Below are positions 56,016 to 64,000 of a stretch of DNA of 64,000 nucleotides, one piece after another. The notes below the pieces were generated by a model, which was not told the DNA's origin, made no database searches, and saw nothing but the letters and a program-made list of their open reading frames with translations. The stretch spans positions 1 to 64,000 of the forward strand of contig NZ_JOIU01000015.1 of NCBI RefSeq assembly GCF_000720135.1. Reading direction: 5' to 3'. A program made the translations under genes and the position numbers. The first letter of the stretch is position 1, and each line of letters opens with the position of its first letter. Origin of the DNA: Streptomyces sp. NRRL S-1022 (GTDB taxonomy: Bacteria; Actinomycetota; Actinomycetes; Streptomycetales; Streptomycetaceae).

Positions 56016-58931
56016 CTAGTCCTCCCTCGTCACCCGTATCCGCCCCTCGGCCCCTCCGGTCCCGGTGACCGCGAGGGCGCCGTCGCGGTCGGTGCTCAGG
56101 ACGGTCGCGCCGCCGGCCCGCAGCGCGGCCATGGTCGCCGGTGCCGGGTGGCCGTAGGGGTTGCCGGCGCCTGCGGAGACGAGCGCCACCCGCGGCGCCG
56201 CGAGGTGTATCAGTTCAGGGTCCTGATAGGCCGACCCGTGATGGGCCACCTTCAGGACGTCCACTGCGGCCAGATCGGGCGCCGCCGGGGACCGCAACAG
56301 CGCCTGTTGCGCCGGGGGTTCGAGGTCTCCGAGCAGCAGCAGCCGCAGCCCGCCGGTGCGCACGAGCAGCGCGATGCTGGCGTCGTTCGGCCCTTCCGGC
56401 TCGTACAGGGCACCCGGCCGGCCCGGCGGCACCGTCGCCCCGGAGGGCAGCCGTGTGCTCCGCGGCGGGACGCTCGTCGGCTGAGTGCTCGACGGCTGAG
56501 TGCTCGGCGGCTGGGCGCCCTGTGGCTGGGTGTCCTGTGGCTGGGTGTCCTGTGGCTGGGTGCTCTGCGCTGGGGGCCACAGGACGCGCCAGGTGAGCGG
56601 TCCCGCGCGCCGCTCCTCGCCCGCGGCGGCCGTCGTGACCGGGATGTGCCGTGCAGCCGCCTCCCTGCGGACGAACTCCGCCTGCTCCGCCGGTTCCGCG
56701 AGCCCCGTCGTCTCGATCTCGGCCACCGAGCGGCCCCGCAGGACTCCGGGCAGGCCCGCCACATGGTCGGCGTGGAAGTGGGTGAGGACGAGAAGGGGGA
56801 CGCGGGTGATGCCCAGCCGGCGCAGACACTGGTCGACCAGTGCCGGATCGGGTCCGGCGTCCACGACCACCCCGGCGCCCTCGCCCGCCGCCAGCACGGT
56901 CGCGTCACCCTGCCCGACGTCGCACATCGCGAACCGCCAGCCCGGTGGCGGCCAGCCCGTGATCACCCGGGTCAGCGGCGCCGGCCGCGTCACCAGCAGC
57001 ACGATCAGCACGCCGAGCAGCGCGCACCACGCCGGGTGCCGCAGCAGTCTCCGGCCGACCAGGACGACGGCCACGGTCACCGCCGCGAGCGCCAGCGCCC
57101 CCGCCCAGCTGCCCGGCCAGTCCACTCCCGCGCCGGGCAGCGCCGCCCCGGCCCGGGCGACTCCGGCGATCCACCCGGCCGGCCAACTCGCGCACCAAGC
57201 CAGCAGCTTGGCCACCGGCATCGCCACCGGCGCCGTCGCGAGCGCCACGAACCCCAGCACCGTCGCCGGAGCCACCGCCACCTCGGCCAGCAGGTTGCAC
57301 GGCACCGCCACCAGGCTCACCCGGGCCGACAGCACCGCCACGACCGGCGCGCACACCGCCTGCGCCGCGGCCGCCGCCGCCAGTGCCTCGGCGAGCCGTG
57401 CGGGCACCCGGCGCCGCCGCAACGCCTCGCTCCAGCCCGGCGCGATCACCAGCAGCGCACCGGTGGCCAGCACGGACAACAGGAAGCCGTAACTGCGGGC
57501 CAGCCACGGGTCGTACAGCACCAGGAGCAGGACTGCCGTGGCCAGTGCCGGGATCAGGGATCTCCGGCGCCCGGTGGCCAGGGCGAGCAGCGCCACCGCG
57601 CCGCAGACGGCGGCCCGCAGCACGCTGGGGTCGGGCCTGCAGACGACCACGAAGCTCAGCGTCAGCGCTCCCGCGAGCAGCGCCGTCGCCCGCAGGGAGA
57701 GGCCCAGGCGCGGGGCCAGGCCGCGGCGCTCGACCCGCTGGGCCAGGCCGGGCGGCCCGATGAGCAGCGCGAGCAGAACGGTGAGGTTGCTGCCGGAGAC
57801 GGCGAGTGTGTGCGCCAGGTCCGTCTCCTCGAAGGCGTGGTCCAGCTCGGGCGTGATCCGCGAGGTGTCCCCGACGACCAGCCCGGGAAGCAGCGCCCGC
57901 GCGTCTCCCGGCAGGTCTTCGGTCGCTTCCCGCAGGCCCGCTCTCAGCCGCCCCGCCAGCCGTTGCGGGCCGCTCGGTCCTGCCACGATCCGTGGCTCGG
58001 GCCGGCCGCGCACCCGCAGCACGGCCGCGGTCCGGTCGCCGCCCGTCAGCGCAGGCGCCAGCCGGCCGGCCACCCTCAGCCGGGTGGACGGCAGCAGCCC
58101 GAGCCAGGCGGCCCGCCCCCCGGCCGGCGGGCCGGGTCCGGCGGTGACCGGCGGAGTTGCGGACGTCCCGCTCCCCGTCCGCGCGTCTTCCGGCGCCGGG
58201 ACGTCCGGGTCGACGATCAGCAGCACGGGTGTCCGGGTCCGCACCCGCCTTCCGTCGGCCTCCTCCACACTCCGCACTTCGGCGCGCGCCAGCACGGCCA
58301 CGGGCGCCGCGTGATCGCCTCGCACGTGGGGCCTGCTCAGCCAGGGATCACCGCTCACCTCGGCCTCGACGGTCACGGTCGCGAACCGCCGGGCCAGCTC
58401 GGGCACCGGCCCGCGCCGCACGTCGGCCCCGTGCAGCCCGGCGGAGGCGGCTGCGGCGGCGACGCAGAGCAGCACCGCGGCGACGGCCGGCCGCGCCCAG
58501 CGGAACCGTCCGCGCGCCCACCAGGCCCGCTCCGCCATTGCCCCTCGCCCCGCCCGTCGAACGATCACCATCGTTCCGGCCGGCGCGGTCCGCCCATCGC
58601 CGACCGCACCTCGGCGGGAGGTCTCCGATCCGGGTTCCGCCCGTCCCAGCCGCCCGGGCTGCACCCCCTGCCCGTCCCGTCCCGGCCGCCGCACCGACAG
58701 CAGCAGGACTCCGAGGACCAGGCAGACGGCGGCGGTCGCGGTCGTCCAGGCCGCGGGTGTGTCCAGCGTCAGGGCCGCCGTGGTCCAGGCCGCGAGCGCG
58801 GGTGGCACCAGGCGCAGGTCCAGGGGACCGTCCCGGCCGGTGTGCGCGGGTCCGCCCTGGTCGGATCCGGAGCGCGGGTCCGCCTGGTCGGATCCGGAGC
58901 GCGGGTCCGCCTGGCCGAATGCGCGGCTCAC
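56016..58931 (-). CDS. comEC: ComEC/Rec2-type DNA-uptake channel protein
   Basis: Membrane protein of 971 aa. An N-terminal OB-like exposed region follows the first spans, then the Competence domain with about eight more spans (LAHTLAVSGSNLTVLLALLIGPP). The C-terminal MBL domain carries LTHFHADHVAGLPGVL. GTG 58931 overlaps the comEA stop. Two in-frame minisatellites are present, an N-terminal 9-residue repeat and a Gln/Pro-rich repeat inside the MBL domain. Streptomyces is not known to be naturally competent; the role in DNA uptake is inferred from family. Confidence 0.93.
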   Translation of the reverse strand: MSRAFGQADPRSGSDQADPRSGSDQGGPAHTGRDGPLDLRLVPPALAAWTTAALTLDTPAAWTTATAAVCLVLGVLLLSVRRPGRDGQGVQPGRLGRAEPGSETSRRGAVGDGRTAPAGTMVIVRRAGRGAMAERAWWARGRFRWARPAVAAVLLCVAAAAASAGLHGADVRRGPVPELARRFATVTVEAEVSGDPWLSRPHVRGDHAAPVAVLARAEVRSVEEADGRRVRTRTPVLLIVDPDVPAPEDARTGSGTSATPPVTAGPGPPAGGRAAWLGLLPSTRLRVAGRLAPALTGGDRTAAVLRVRGRPEPRIVAGPSGPQRLAGRLRAGLREATEDLPGDARALLPGLVVGDTSRITPELDHAFEETDLAHTLAVSGSNLTVLLALLIGPPGLAQRVERRGLAPRLGLSLRATALLAGALTLSFVVVCRPDPSVLRAAVCGAVALLALATGRRRSLIPALATAVLLLVLYDPWLARSYGFLLSVLATGALLVIAPGWSEALRRRRVPARLAEALAAAAAAQAVCAPVVAVLSARVSLVAVPCNLLAEVAVAPATVLGFVALATAPVAMPVAKLLAWCASWPAGWIAGVARAGAALPGAGVDWPGSWAGALALAAVTVAVVLVGRRLLRHPAWCALLGVLIVLLVTRPAPLTRVITGWPPPGWRFAMCDVGQGDATVLAAGEGAGVVVDAGPDPALVDQCLRRLGITRVPLLVLTHFHADHVAGLPGVLRGRSVAEIETTGLAEPAEQAEFVRREAAARHIPVTTAAAGEERRAGPLTWRVLWPPAQSTQPQDTQPQDTQPQGAQPPSTQPSSTQPTSVPPRSTRLPSGATVPPGRPGALYEPEGPNDASIALLVRTGGLRLLLLGDLEPPAQQALLRSPAAPDLAAVDVLKVAHHGSAYQDPELIHLAAPRVALVSAGAGNPYGHPAPATMAALRAGGATVLSTDRDGALAVTGTGGAEGRIRVTRED
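56470..56572. repeat. In-frame 15-bp minisatellite in comEC
   Basis: About six units of the type CTGTGGCTGGGTGTC, three near-perfect at 56519-56563, giving the peptide pattern TQPQD/TQPSS within the MBL domain of ComEC. The length is a multiple of three, so the frame is kept. Confidence 0.8.
58861..58914. repeat. Perfect 27-bp tandem duplication at the comEC 5' end
   Basis: Two identical 27-bp units (58861-58887 and 58888-58914) encode QADPRSGSD twice directly after the ComEC start, ahead of the first membrane span. Confidence 0.88.
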
Positions 58932-60103
58932 GGCCGTACCAGCTCGCGCAGATCGGTGAACCGGCGGTCGCCGATGCCGTTCACCTCGCGCAGTTCGTCC
59001 ACCGAGCGGAAACCACCGTGCTGGGTGCGGTAGTCGATGATGTGCCGGGCGAGGACCGGGCCCACTCCGGGCAGGGTGTCGAGCTGTTCCACGGTGGCCG
59101 TGCTGAGGGACACCAGCGCCGTCGGGCCGGTGCCGGTGGTTCCGGAGAGCGGTTTGGCGGCCGTGCCGGGCGGAGCGGAGGTGCCGGCGGGGGTGCCGAC
59201 GACGACCTGTTCGCCGTCGACCAGGAAGCGGGCCCGGTTGAGCCCTTCCGTGCTCGCGCCCGGCCGGACCCCGCCGGCCGCCCGCAGCGCGTCGGCCACC
59301 CGGGCACCGGCCGGCAGCCGCCGGATCCCCGGTTCGCGGACCTTGCCGCTGACGTCCACGACGATCTCCGCGCCCGGTGTCGCCGGTGTGCTCACCGGCG
59401 CTCCGGGCGTCGCCCGCTCGCCCTTCCCGGCGAACGGCGCCTGCGTGCGGACCACCTGAGGGGCGCTCACCGATTGGGGCCGGCCGGACCAGAAGTGCTG
59501 CACGGCGAAGACGGCGGCGGCCACGAGGACCACGGCGAGCGCCACGACTCCGCGCCGCTCCACTCCGTACCGCGCCTGCAGCCACACCGGCATCCGCTCG
59601 CGCAACGCCAGCCCGGCCCGCTCCCGCCAGCCCGGCCCCGCAGACGCCCCGGGCACCGGCTCCGGCACCGGCTCCGGCTCCGGGTCCGGGTCCGGGTCCG
59701 ATCGCGACACCCGCGCCGCACCTGCCGGTTCCAGCTCCGGAATGCTGCCCGGCCCCGGCCGACTCGCGGTCGCTGTCCCACTCGGGGTCGCGCCCGGCCG
59801 CACCGTGGCCTCCGTCCTCCCCGTGGCCAGGCCCGGTGCCTGACCCGTCACCGTTGCCGTCGGTGCACTTGCCGGCCTCCCCGGGTCCGGCGGTGCGTTC
59901 CCCGACTCGCGCCACTGCACGGCTTGTTCGCCGAAGAGGAGTTCCGCGCGGCGGCGCAGTTCCTCGGCCGGTGCGGGCGGGCGGTCGCGGGCGCGGCGAG
60001 AGGGGACGGCGTTGCGGCGGTGGCGGAGGCGGCCGTCGGAGGCGGCGCCACGGCCGGGGCCGCTGGTCGGAGTTGCCCTGCGGGAGCGAGATCGAAGTGC
60101 CAT
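58928..60103 (-). CDS. comEA: ComEA-like DNA-binding protein (HhH)
   Basis: Membrane-anchored DNA-binding protein of 391 aa. A long Pro/Arg/Glu-rich cytoplasmic N terminus, including a DPDPEPEPVPEP repeat, precedes one span (VVALAVVLVAAAVFAVQHFW, about 205-225). An SLBB domain follows (VDVSGKVREPGIRRLPAGARV), and two helix-hairpin-helix motifs end the protein (LDTLPGVGPVLARHIIDYR, LREVNGIGDRRF). ATG 60103 is used. It feeds DNA to ComEC, whose start overlaps its stop. Confidence 0.92.
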   Translation of the reverse strand: MALRSRSRRATPTSGPGRGAASDGRLRHRRNAVPSRRARDRPPAPAEELRRRAELLFGEQAVQWRESGNAPPDPGRPASAPTATVTGQAPGLATGRTEATVRPGATPSGTATASRPGPGSIPELEPAGAARVSRSDPDPDPEPEPVPEPVPGASAGPGWRERAGLALRERMPVWLQARYGVERRGVVALAVVLVAAAVFAVQHFWSGRPQSVSAPQVVRTQAPFAGKGERATPGAPVSTPATPGAEIVVDVSGKVREPGIRRLPAGARVADALRAAGGVRPGASTEGLNRARFLVDGEQVVVGTPAGTSAPPGTAAKPLSGTTGTGPTALVSLSTATVEQLDTLPGVGPVLARHIIDYRTQHGGFRSVDELREVNGIGDRRFTDLRELVRP

Positions 60104-60254
60104 GCGACGAGGATGGAGCTTTTCGCCGCACCGCGATGATCTTGGTGGATTTCCGTGGACGACCGCCCGGCTGTGGAAAACTCCACCACCCGGACGAGTG
60201 AAACCGGTCGGCCTCCTGAGCCAAGTGGCGCGGCCGCCCTGGGGGTTACCGGTG

Positions 60255-61100
60255 TCAGCGAGGTGAGACGACCGCGCCCAGCAGCCCGGGCCCGGTGTGT
60301 GCCCCGATGACCGCTCCGACCTCGCTGACATGCAGGTCGGCCAGGCCCCGGACGCGTACCCGCAGCCGGTCGGCGAGGGCGCTGGCGCGGTCGGGAGCGG
60401 CGAGGTGGTGGACGGCGATGTCCACTTCGGCGCTGCTCGCCCGCTCGGCGGCCAGTTCCTCCAGGCGCGCGATCGCCTTGGATGCCGTACGGACCTTTTC
60501 GAGCAGCTCGATCCGGCCGCCCTCCAGCTGGAGCAGCGGCTTGACGGCGAGCGCGGAACCCAGCAGCGCCTGCGCGGCGCCGATGCGGCCCCCGCGGCGC
60601 AGATAGTCGAGGGTGTCGACGTAGAAGTAGGCGGACGTGCCCGCCGCCCGTTTCTCGGCGGCCGTGACGGCCTCGTCCATCGTGCCGCCCGCCTCCGCGG
60701 TCTCGGCCGCTGCGAGTGCGCAGAAGCCGAGCGCCATCGCGACCATCCCGGTGTCCACGACCCGTACGGGCACCGGTGCCTCGCGCGCCGCGAGGACCGC
60801 GGCGTCGTAGGTGCCGGACAGCTCGGCGGACAGGTGCAGGGAGACGATGCCGCTCGCGCCGGACTCGGCGACCCTGCGGTAGGTCTCGGCGAACACCTGC
60901 GGGCTGGGGCGGGAGGTGGTCACGGAGCGCCGCTTCTGCAGCGCCTGGGCCAGCGAGCGGGTGGAGATCTCGGTGCCCTCTTCCAGGGCTTGATCACCGA
61001 GGACCACGGTCAGCGGGACGGCGGTGATGCCATGGCGTTCCATCGTCCGGGGCGGCAGGTAGGCCGTTGAATCGGTGACGATCGCGACATGGCGGGACAT
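60255..61100 (-). CDS. DegV-family fatty-acid-binding protein
   Basis: Two-domain protein of 281 aa of the DegV/FakB family. VTDSTAYLPP opens the fatty-acid site, TSRPSPQVFAETYRR and SLHLSAELSGTYDAA are typical, and the end has EVGAVIGAHTGPGLLG. FakB partners feed fatty acids to a DAK-type kinase FakA; no fakA-like gene is nearby. Confidence 0.93.
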   Translation of the reverse strand: MSRHVAIVTDSTAYLPPRTMERHGITAVPLTVVLGDQALEEGTEISTRSLAQALQKRRSVTTSRPSPQVFAETYRRVAESGASGIVSLHLSAELSGTYDAAVLAAREAPVPVRVVDTGMVAMALGFCALAAAETAEAGGTMDEAVTAAEKRAAGTSAYFYVDTLDYLRRGGRIGAAQALLGSALAVKPLLQLEGGRIELLEKVRTASKAIARLEELAAERASSAEVDIAVHHLAAPDRASALADRLRVRVRGLADLHVSEVGAVIGAHTGPGLLGAVVSPR

Positions 61101-61169
61101 GAGCTGGAGGTTACCTGGCGTAGTGCACGCGTGGCAGCCCGGCCCCTGCGCTCTCGCGGAACGGCCCGG

Positions 61170-61901
61170 TCATGTGGTGCTCTCTGGGCGGGGCTTCTTC
61201 TGCCACGGGGCCGTGGGGCGCCAGGACGGCGGAGCGATCGCGTCGGGAGCGGACTGCGCGGCGCGGGACCCGGACGCGGGCCGGGTCTGCCCGGTGGCCG
61301 GGTGGTCGGCCGGGGCGGGAGCGTCGGGCCACTGCGGGGGCGCCTGGCCGGGCTCGGTCCGCGTCCAGTGGCGCAGGGCGCCCGCCTCGATGTCGATCTG
61401 GGCGCTGAGGGTGCCCAGATCGTCGTCGGCGAAGCGGCGGGCCCGGTCGTGGACGGCCCAGCGCAGGGAGTCCGCGGACGATGTGATCCGCTCGGTGCGG
61501 GTGCGCAGTTCGGGCAGGCGTTCGGCGAGTGTGGCCCGGTCCGGCTCGGACTCCAGGCGCTTGAGGTCGGCGTCCAGCTCGTGTCCGTGCGCGCTCAGCC
61601 GCTCGAAGAGGCCGAGGGACTCCTTCAGCGACTCGTCCTCGGCCGCGCCCGCGTGCAGCGCGTCCTGCGTGGCACGCATGGAGGTGCGCAGGGCGAGCCG
61701 GAGCTGGGCGATCTCGCCGGCGGGCCCGATCTGGGCGAAGGACTTGGCGCGCAGGGTGTGGTCCTCGACCGTGCGGCGGGCCTGCGCGATGGTCCGGTCC
61801 ACGCCACGCTTGGCGGCGCCGACGGCCTTGACCGTGGCGTACGCGCCGAGGCCCACGAAGAGCAGGAAGAGCAGGGCGAACACGGCCAACACTACGTCCA
61901 T
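61170..61901 (-). CDS. Membrane-anchored helical protein, unknown function
   Basis: Protein of 243 aa. One N-terminal span (VVLAVFALLFLLFVGLGAY, about 3-21) precedes long helices at about 25-180 with heptad-like Leu/Ala spacing, then a Pro/Ala-rich tail. GGAGGAG lies 4 nt before ATG 61901. It is on the same strand between leuS and degV. No recognised family; perhaps a coiled-coil scaffold at the membrane. Confidence 0.8.
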   Translation of the reverse strand: MDVVLAVFALLFLLFVGLGAYATVKAVGAAKRGVDRTIAQARRTVEDHTLRAKSFAQIGPAGEIAQLRLALRTSMRATQDALHAGAAEDESLKESLGLFERLSAHGHELDADLKRLESEPDRATLAERLPELRTRTERITSSADSLRWAVHDRARRFADDDLGTLSAQIDIEAGALRHWTRTEPGQAPPQWPDAPAPADHPATGQTRPASGSRAAQSAPDAIAPPSWRPTAPWQKKPRPESTT

Positions 61902-62038
61902 GACGCTCCTCCTCCGGCTGGTGCGGCACGAGCCGCTGTGCTCTCCACGGTAAACGCTGCGGGCAGGCCCGGAGTTCCGGAAGAACCCCGAACCTGCCCG
62001 TAGGGGACTACCCCGAGGCGGCGGAAAGCACCCGTTCG

Positions 62039-64000
62039 TTACGCGGGAACGATGTTGACCAGCTTCGGCGCCCGCACGATCACCTTGCGGATGCCCGCGC
62101 CGCCCAGCGCCGCGACGACCTTCTCGTCGGCCAGCGCGACCTTCTCCAGCTCCTCCTCGGAGATGGCCGGCGGCACCTCCAGCCGGGCCTTGACCTTGCC
62201 CTTGACCTGCACGACGCAGGTGACGGTCTCGTCCACGACGTAGGCCGGGTCGGCGACCGGGAAGTCCCGGTGGACGACCGAATCGGTGTGGCCCAGCTTG
62301 CGCCACAGCTCCTCGGCGATGTGCGGGGCCAGCGGGGCGACCATCAGCACCAGCGGCTCGGCCACGGACCGCGGCACCGGACCGCCGGCCTTGGTCAGGT
62401 GGTTGTTCAGCTCGGTGACCTTGGCGATGGCGGTGTTGAAGCGCAGGCCCTCCAGGTCCTGGCGCACGCCGTCGACGGCCTTGTGCAGGGCGCGCAGGGT
62501 CTCCTCGTCGGGCTCGGCGTCGGTGACGGTGACCTCGCCGGTGGCCTCGTCGACGATGTTGCGCCACAGCCGCTGCAGCAGCCGGAACTGGCCGACCACC
62601 GCGCGCGTGTCCCACGGGCGGGAGACGTCCAGCGGGCCCATGGCCATCTCGTACAGGCGCAGCGTGTCGGCGCCGTACTCGGCGGCGATCTCGTCCGGAG
62701 TGACCGCGTTCTTCAGGGACTTGCCCATCTTGCCCAGCAGGCGGGAGACCTGCTCGCCCTGGTAGTAGTAGGCGCCGTCGCGCTCCTCCACCTCGGCGGC
62801 CGGCACCGCGATGCCGCGGCTGTCACGGTAGACGTAGGCCTGGATCATGCCCTGGTTGAACAGCTTGTGGAACGGCTCCGCGGAGGAGACGTGTCCCAGG
62901 TCGTACAGGACCTTGGACCAGAAGCGCGCGTACAGCAGGTGCAGTACGGCGTGCTCGGCTCCGCCGACGTACAGGTCGACACCGCCGTGGGGCAGGCCCT
63001 CGCGCGGGCCCATCCAGTACTGCTCGATCTCCGGGTCGACCAGCTTCCGGTCGTTGTGCGGGTCCAGGTACCGGAACTCGTACCAGCAGGAACCGGCCCA
63101 GTTGGGCATGGTGTTGGTCTCGCGGCGGTACTTCTTGGGGCCGTCGCCCAGGTCCAGGGTGACGTTGACCCATTCCTCGTTGCGCGACAGCGGCGTCTCG
63201 GGCTGGGTGTCGGCGTCGTCCGGGTCGAAGGTGCGCGGGCTGTAGTCCTCGACCTCGGGCAGCTCCAGCGGCAGCATCGACTCGGGCAGCGCGTGGGCGA
63301 CGCCGTCCTCGTCGTAGACGATCGGGAAGGGCTCGCCCCAGTAGCGCTGGCGGCTGAACAGCCAGTCGCGCAGCCGGAAGTTGACGGTGCCCTCGCCGAT
63401 GCCCTCCTGCGCCAGCCACTCGGTGATGCGCGCCTTGGCGTCGGTCACGCCCAGGCCGTTCAGCTTCACGTCGTCGCTGTCGGAGTTGACGATCTTCGCG
63501 TCGTAGGAGACGAAGGCGTCGTCCCAGGCGGCCGGGTCGGTGCCGCGGCCGTCGGTCGGCTCGACCACGCAGCGGATCGGCAGCTCGAAGGCGCGCGCGA
63601 AGGCGAAGTCACGGGAGTCGTGCCCCGGGACGGCCATGATCGCGCCGGTGCCGTACCCCATCAGGACGTAGTCGGCGATGAAGACCGGGACCTGCTCGCC
63701 GTTGACCGGGTTGGTCGCGAAGGCGCCGGTGAAGACGCCGGTCTTGTCCTTGGCCTCGGCCTGCCGCTCGACGTCGGACTTCGAGGCGGCCTGCGCGCGG
63801 TAGGCGGCGACGGCGTCGGCCGGGGTGGCGTGGCCGCCGGTCCACACCTGGTGCGTGCCCTCGGGCCACGCCTCGGGGGTGAACTTGTCGACCAGCGGGT
63901 GCTCCGGCGCCAGCACCATGTAGGTCGCGCCGAACAGGGTGTCGGGGCGGGTGGTGAAGATCGTGATGCGGTCGCCGTCGATCGGGAAGTCGACGCGGGC
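62039..64000 (-). CDS. leuS: Leucyl-tRNA synthetase (5' end beyond window)
   Basis: Class Ia synthetase charging tRNA-Leu; the C-terminal 653 aa are visible, the N-terminal catalytic part is missing. The editing domain is included ([13 protein letters not shown], the Thr-rich editing pocket, and [21 protein letters not shown]). The KMSKS-type loop reads KMGKS in [10 protein letters not shown]. The anticodon-binding and C-terminal domains follow. The 3' end at 62039 is TAA. leuA in the same window has a Leu-codon leader that would sense this enzyme's product. Confidence 0.97.
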   Translation of the reverse strand, partial: ARVDFPIDGDRITIFTTRPDTLFGATYMVLAPEHPLVDKFTPEAWPEGTHQVWTGGHATPADAVAAYRAQAASKSDVERQAEAKDKTGVFTGAFATNPVNGEQVPVFIADYVLMGYGTGAIMAVPGHDSRDFAFARAFELPIRCVVEPTDGRGTDPAAWDDAFVSYDAKIVNSDSDDVKLNGLGVTDAKARITEWLAQEGIGEGTVNFRLRDWLFSRQRYWGEPFPIVYDEDGVAHALPESMLPLELPEVEDYSPRTFDPDDADTQPETPLSRNEEWVNVTLDLGDGPKKYRRETNTMPNWAGSCWYEFRYLDPHNDRKLVDPEIEQYWMGPREGLPHGGVDLYVGGAEHAVLHLLYARFWSKVLYDLGHVSSAEPFHKLFNQGMIQAYVYRDSRGIAVPAAEVEERDGAYYYQGEQVSRLLGKMGKSLKNAVTPDEIAAEYGADTLRLYEMAMGPLDVSRPWDTRAVVGQFRLLQRLWRNIVDEATGEVTVTDAEPDEETLRALHKAVDGVRQDLEGLRFNTAIAKVTELNNHLTKAGGPVPRSVAEPLVLMVAPLAPHIAEELWRKLGHTDSVVHRDFPVADPAYVVDETVTCVVQVKGKVKARLEVPPAISEEELEKVALADEKVVAALGGAGIRKVIVRAPKLVNIVPA

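Overview
The window is a piece of a high-GC actinobacterial chromosome, almost certainly Streptomyces. The evidence is extreme third-position G/C bias, many GTG starts, ATGA/GTGA stop-start overlaps, and a run of housekeeping genes in the streptomycete order: leuA, era, cdd-like, mmcQ-like, corC, ybeY, phoH, then rnz, tricorn, rsmE, dnaJ2, hrcA, hemW, lepA, rpsT, holA, comEC, comEA, degV, leuS. No tRNA, rRNA, insertion sequence, prophage or CRISPR array was recognised. The first gene is cut by the left edge and leuS by the right edge.

Left part (1-15.7 kb). A peptide-type ABC importer (lipoprotein, permease, a natural permease-ATPase fusion, second ATPase) leads into an N-acetylneuraminate-lyase-like aldolase and faces a secreted sialidase. 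Together they look like a sialic-acid scavenging unit. Next come a TerB-like gene and leuA, which has a short Leu-codon leader peptide ahead of it. A protealysin-type M4 protease follows with its probable emfourin inhibitor, then a GH1 beta-glucosidase with an MFS sugar porter, and an NmrA/epimerase-like SDR divergent from its likely XRE regulator.

Middle (15.8-38 kb). The conserved phoH-ybeY-corC-mmcQ-cdd-era block runs on the minus strand but is split by two insertions. One is amtB-glnK, preceded by a GlnR-box-like array. The other is a three-gene cell-surface locus containing a DUF916 protein and a WxL-like secreted protein. After phoH come a D-glucarate catabolic operon (dehydratases plus a PfkB kinase), an MFS protein, adenine deaminase, RNase Z, a HIT protein and a tricorn-type protease.

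Right part (38-64 kb). This holds the rRNA methyltransferase rsmE, a nitronate-monooxygenase-like gene, dnaJ2-hrcA with a CIRCE operator, a DUF3097 gene, hemW, a HATPase-GAF-SpoIIE phosphatase, an acyl-CoA ligase, lepA, rpsT, holA, an arylamine N-acetyltransferase, comEC/comEA, degV, a membrane-anchored coiled protein and leuS.

The most unusual structural signal is tandem repetition at gene 3' ends. The last ~24 codons of era are copied three more times in 128-bp units. The PfkB kinase tail, the cdd-like tail and the rpsT-holA gap also carry stop-adjacent or minisatellite arrays, and comEC has in-frame minisatellites. These, the WxL-like locus inside the era block, and the variant ammonium channel are the best leads.
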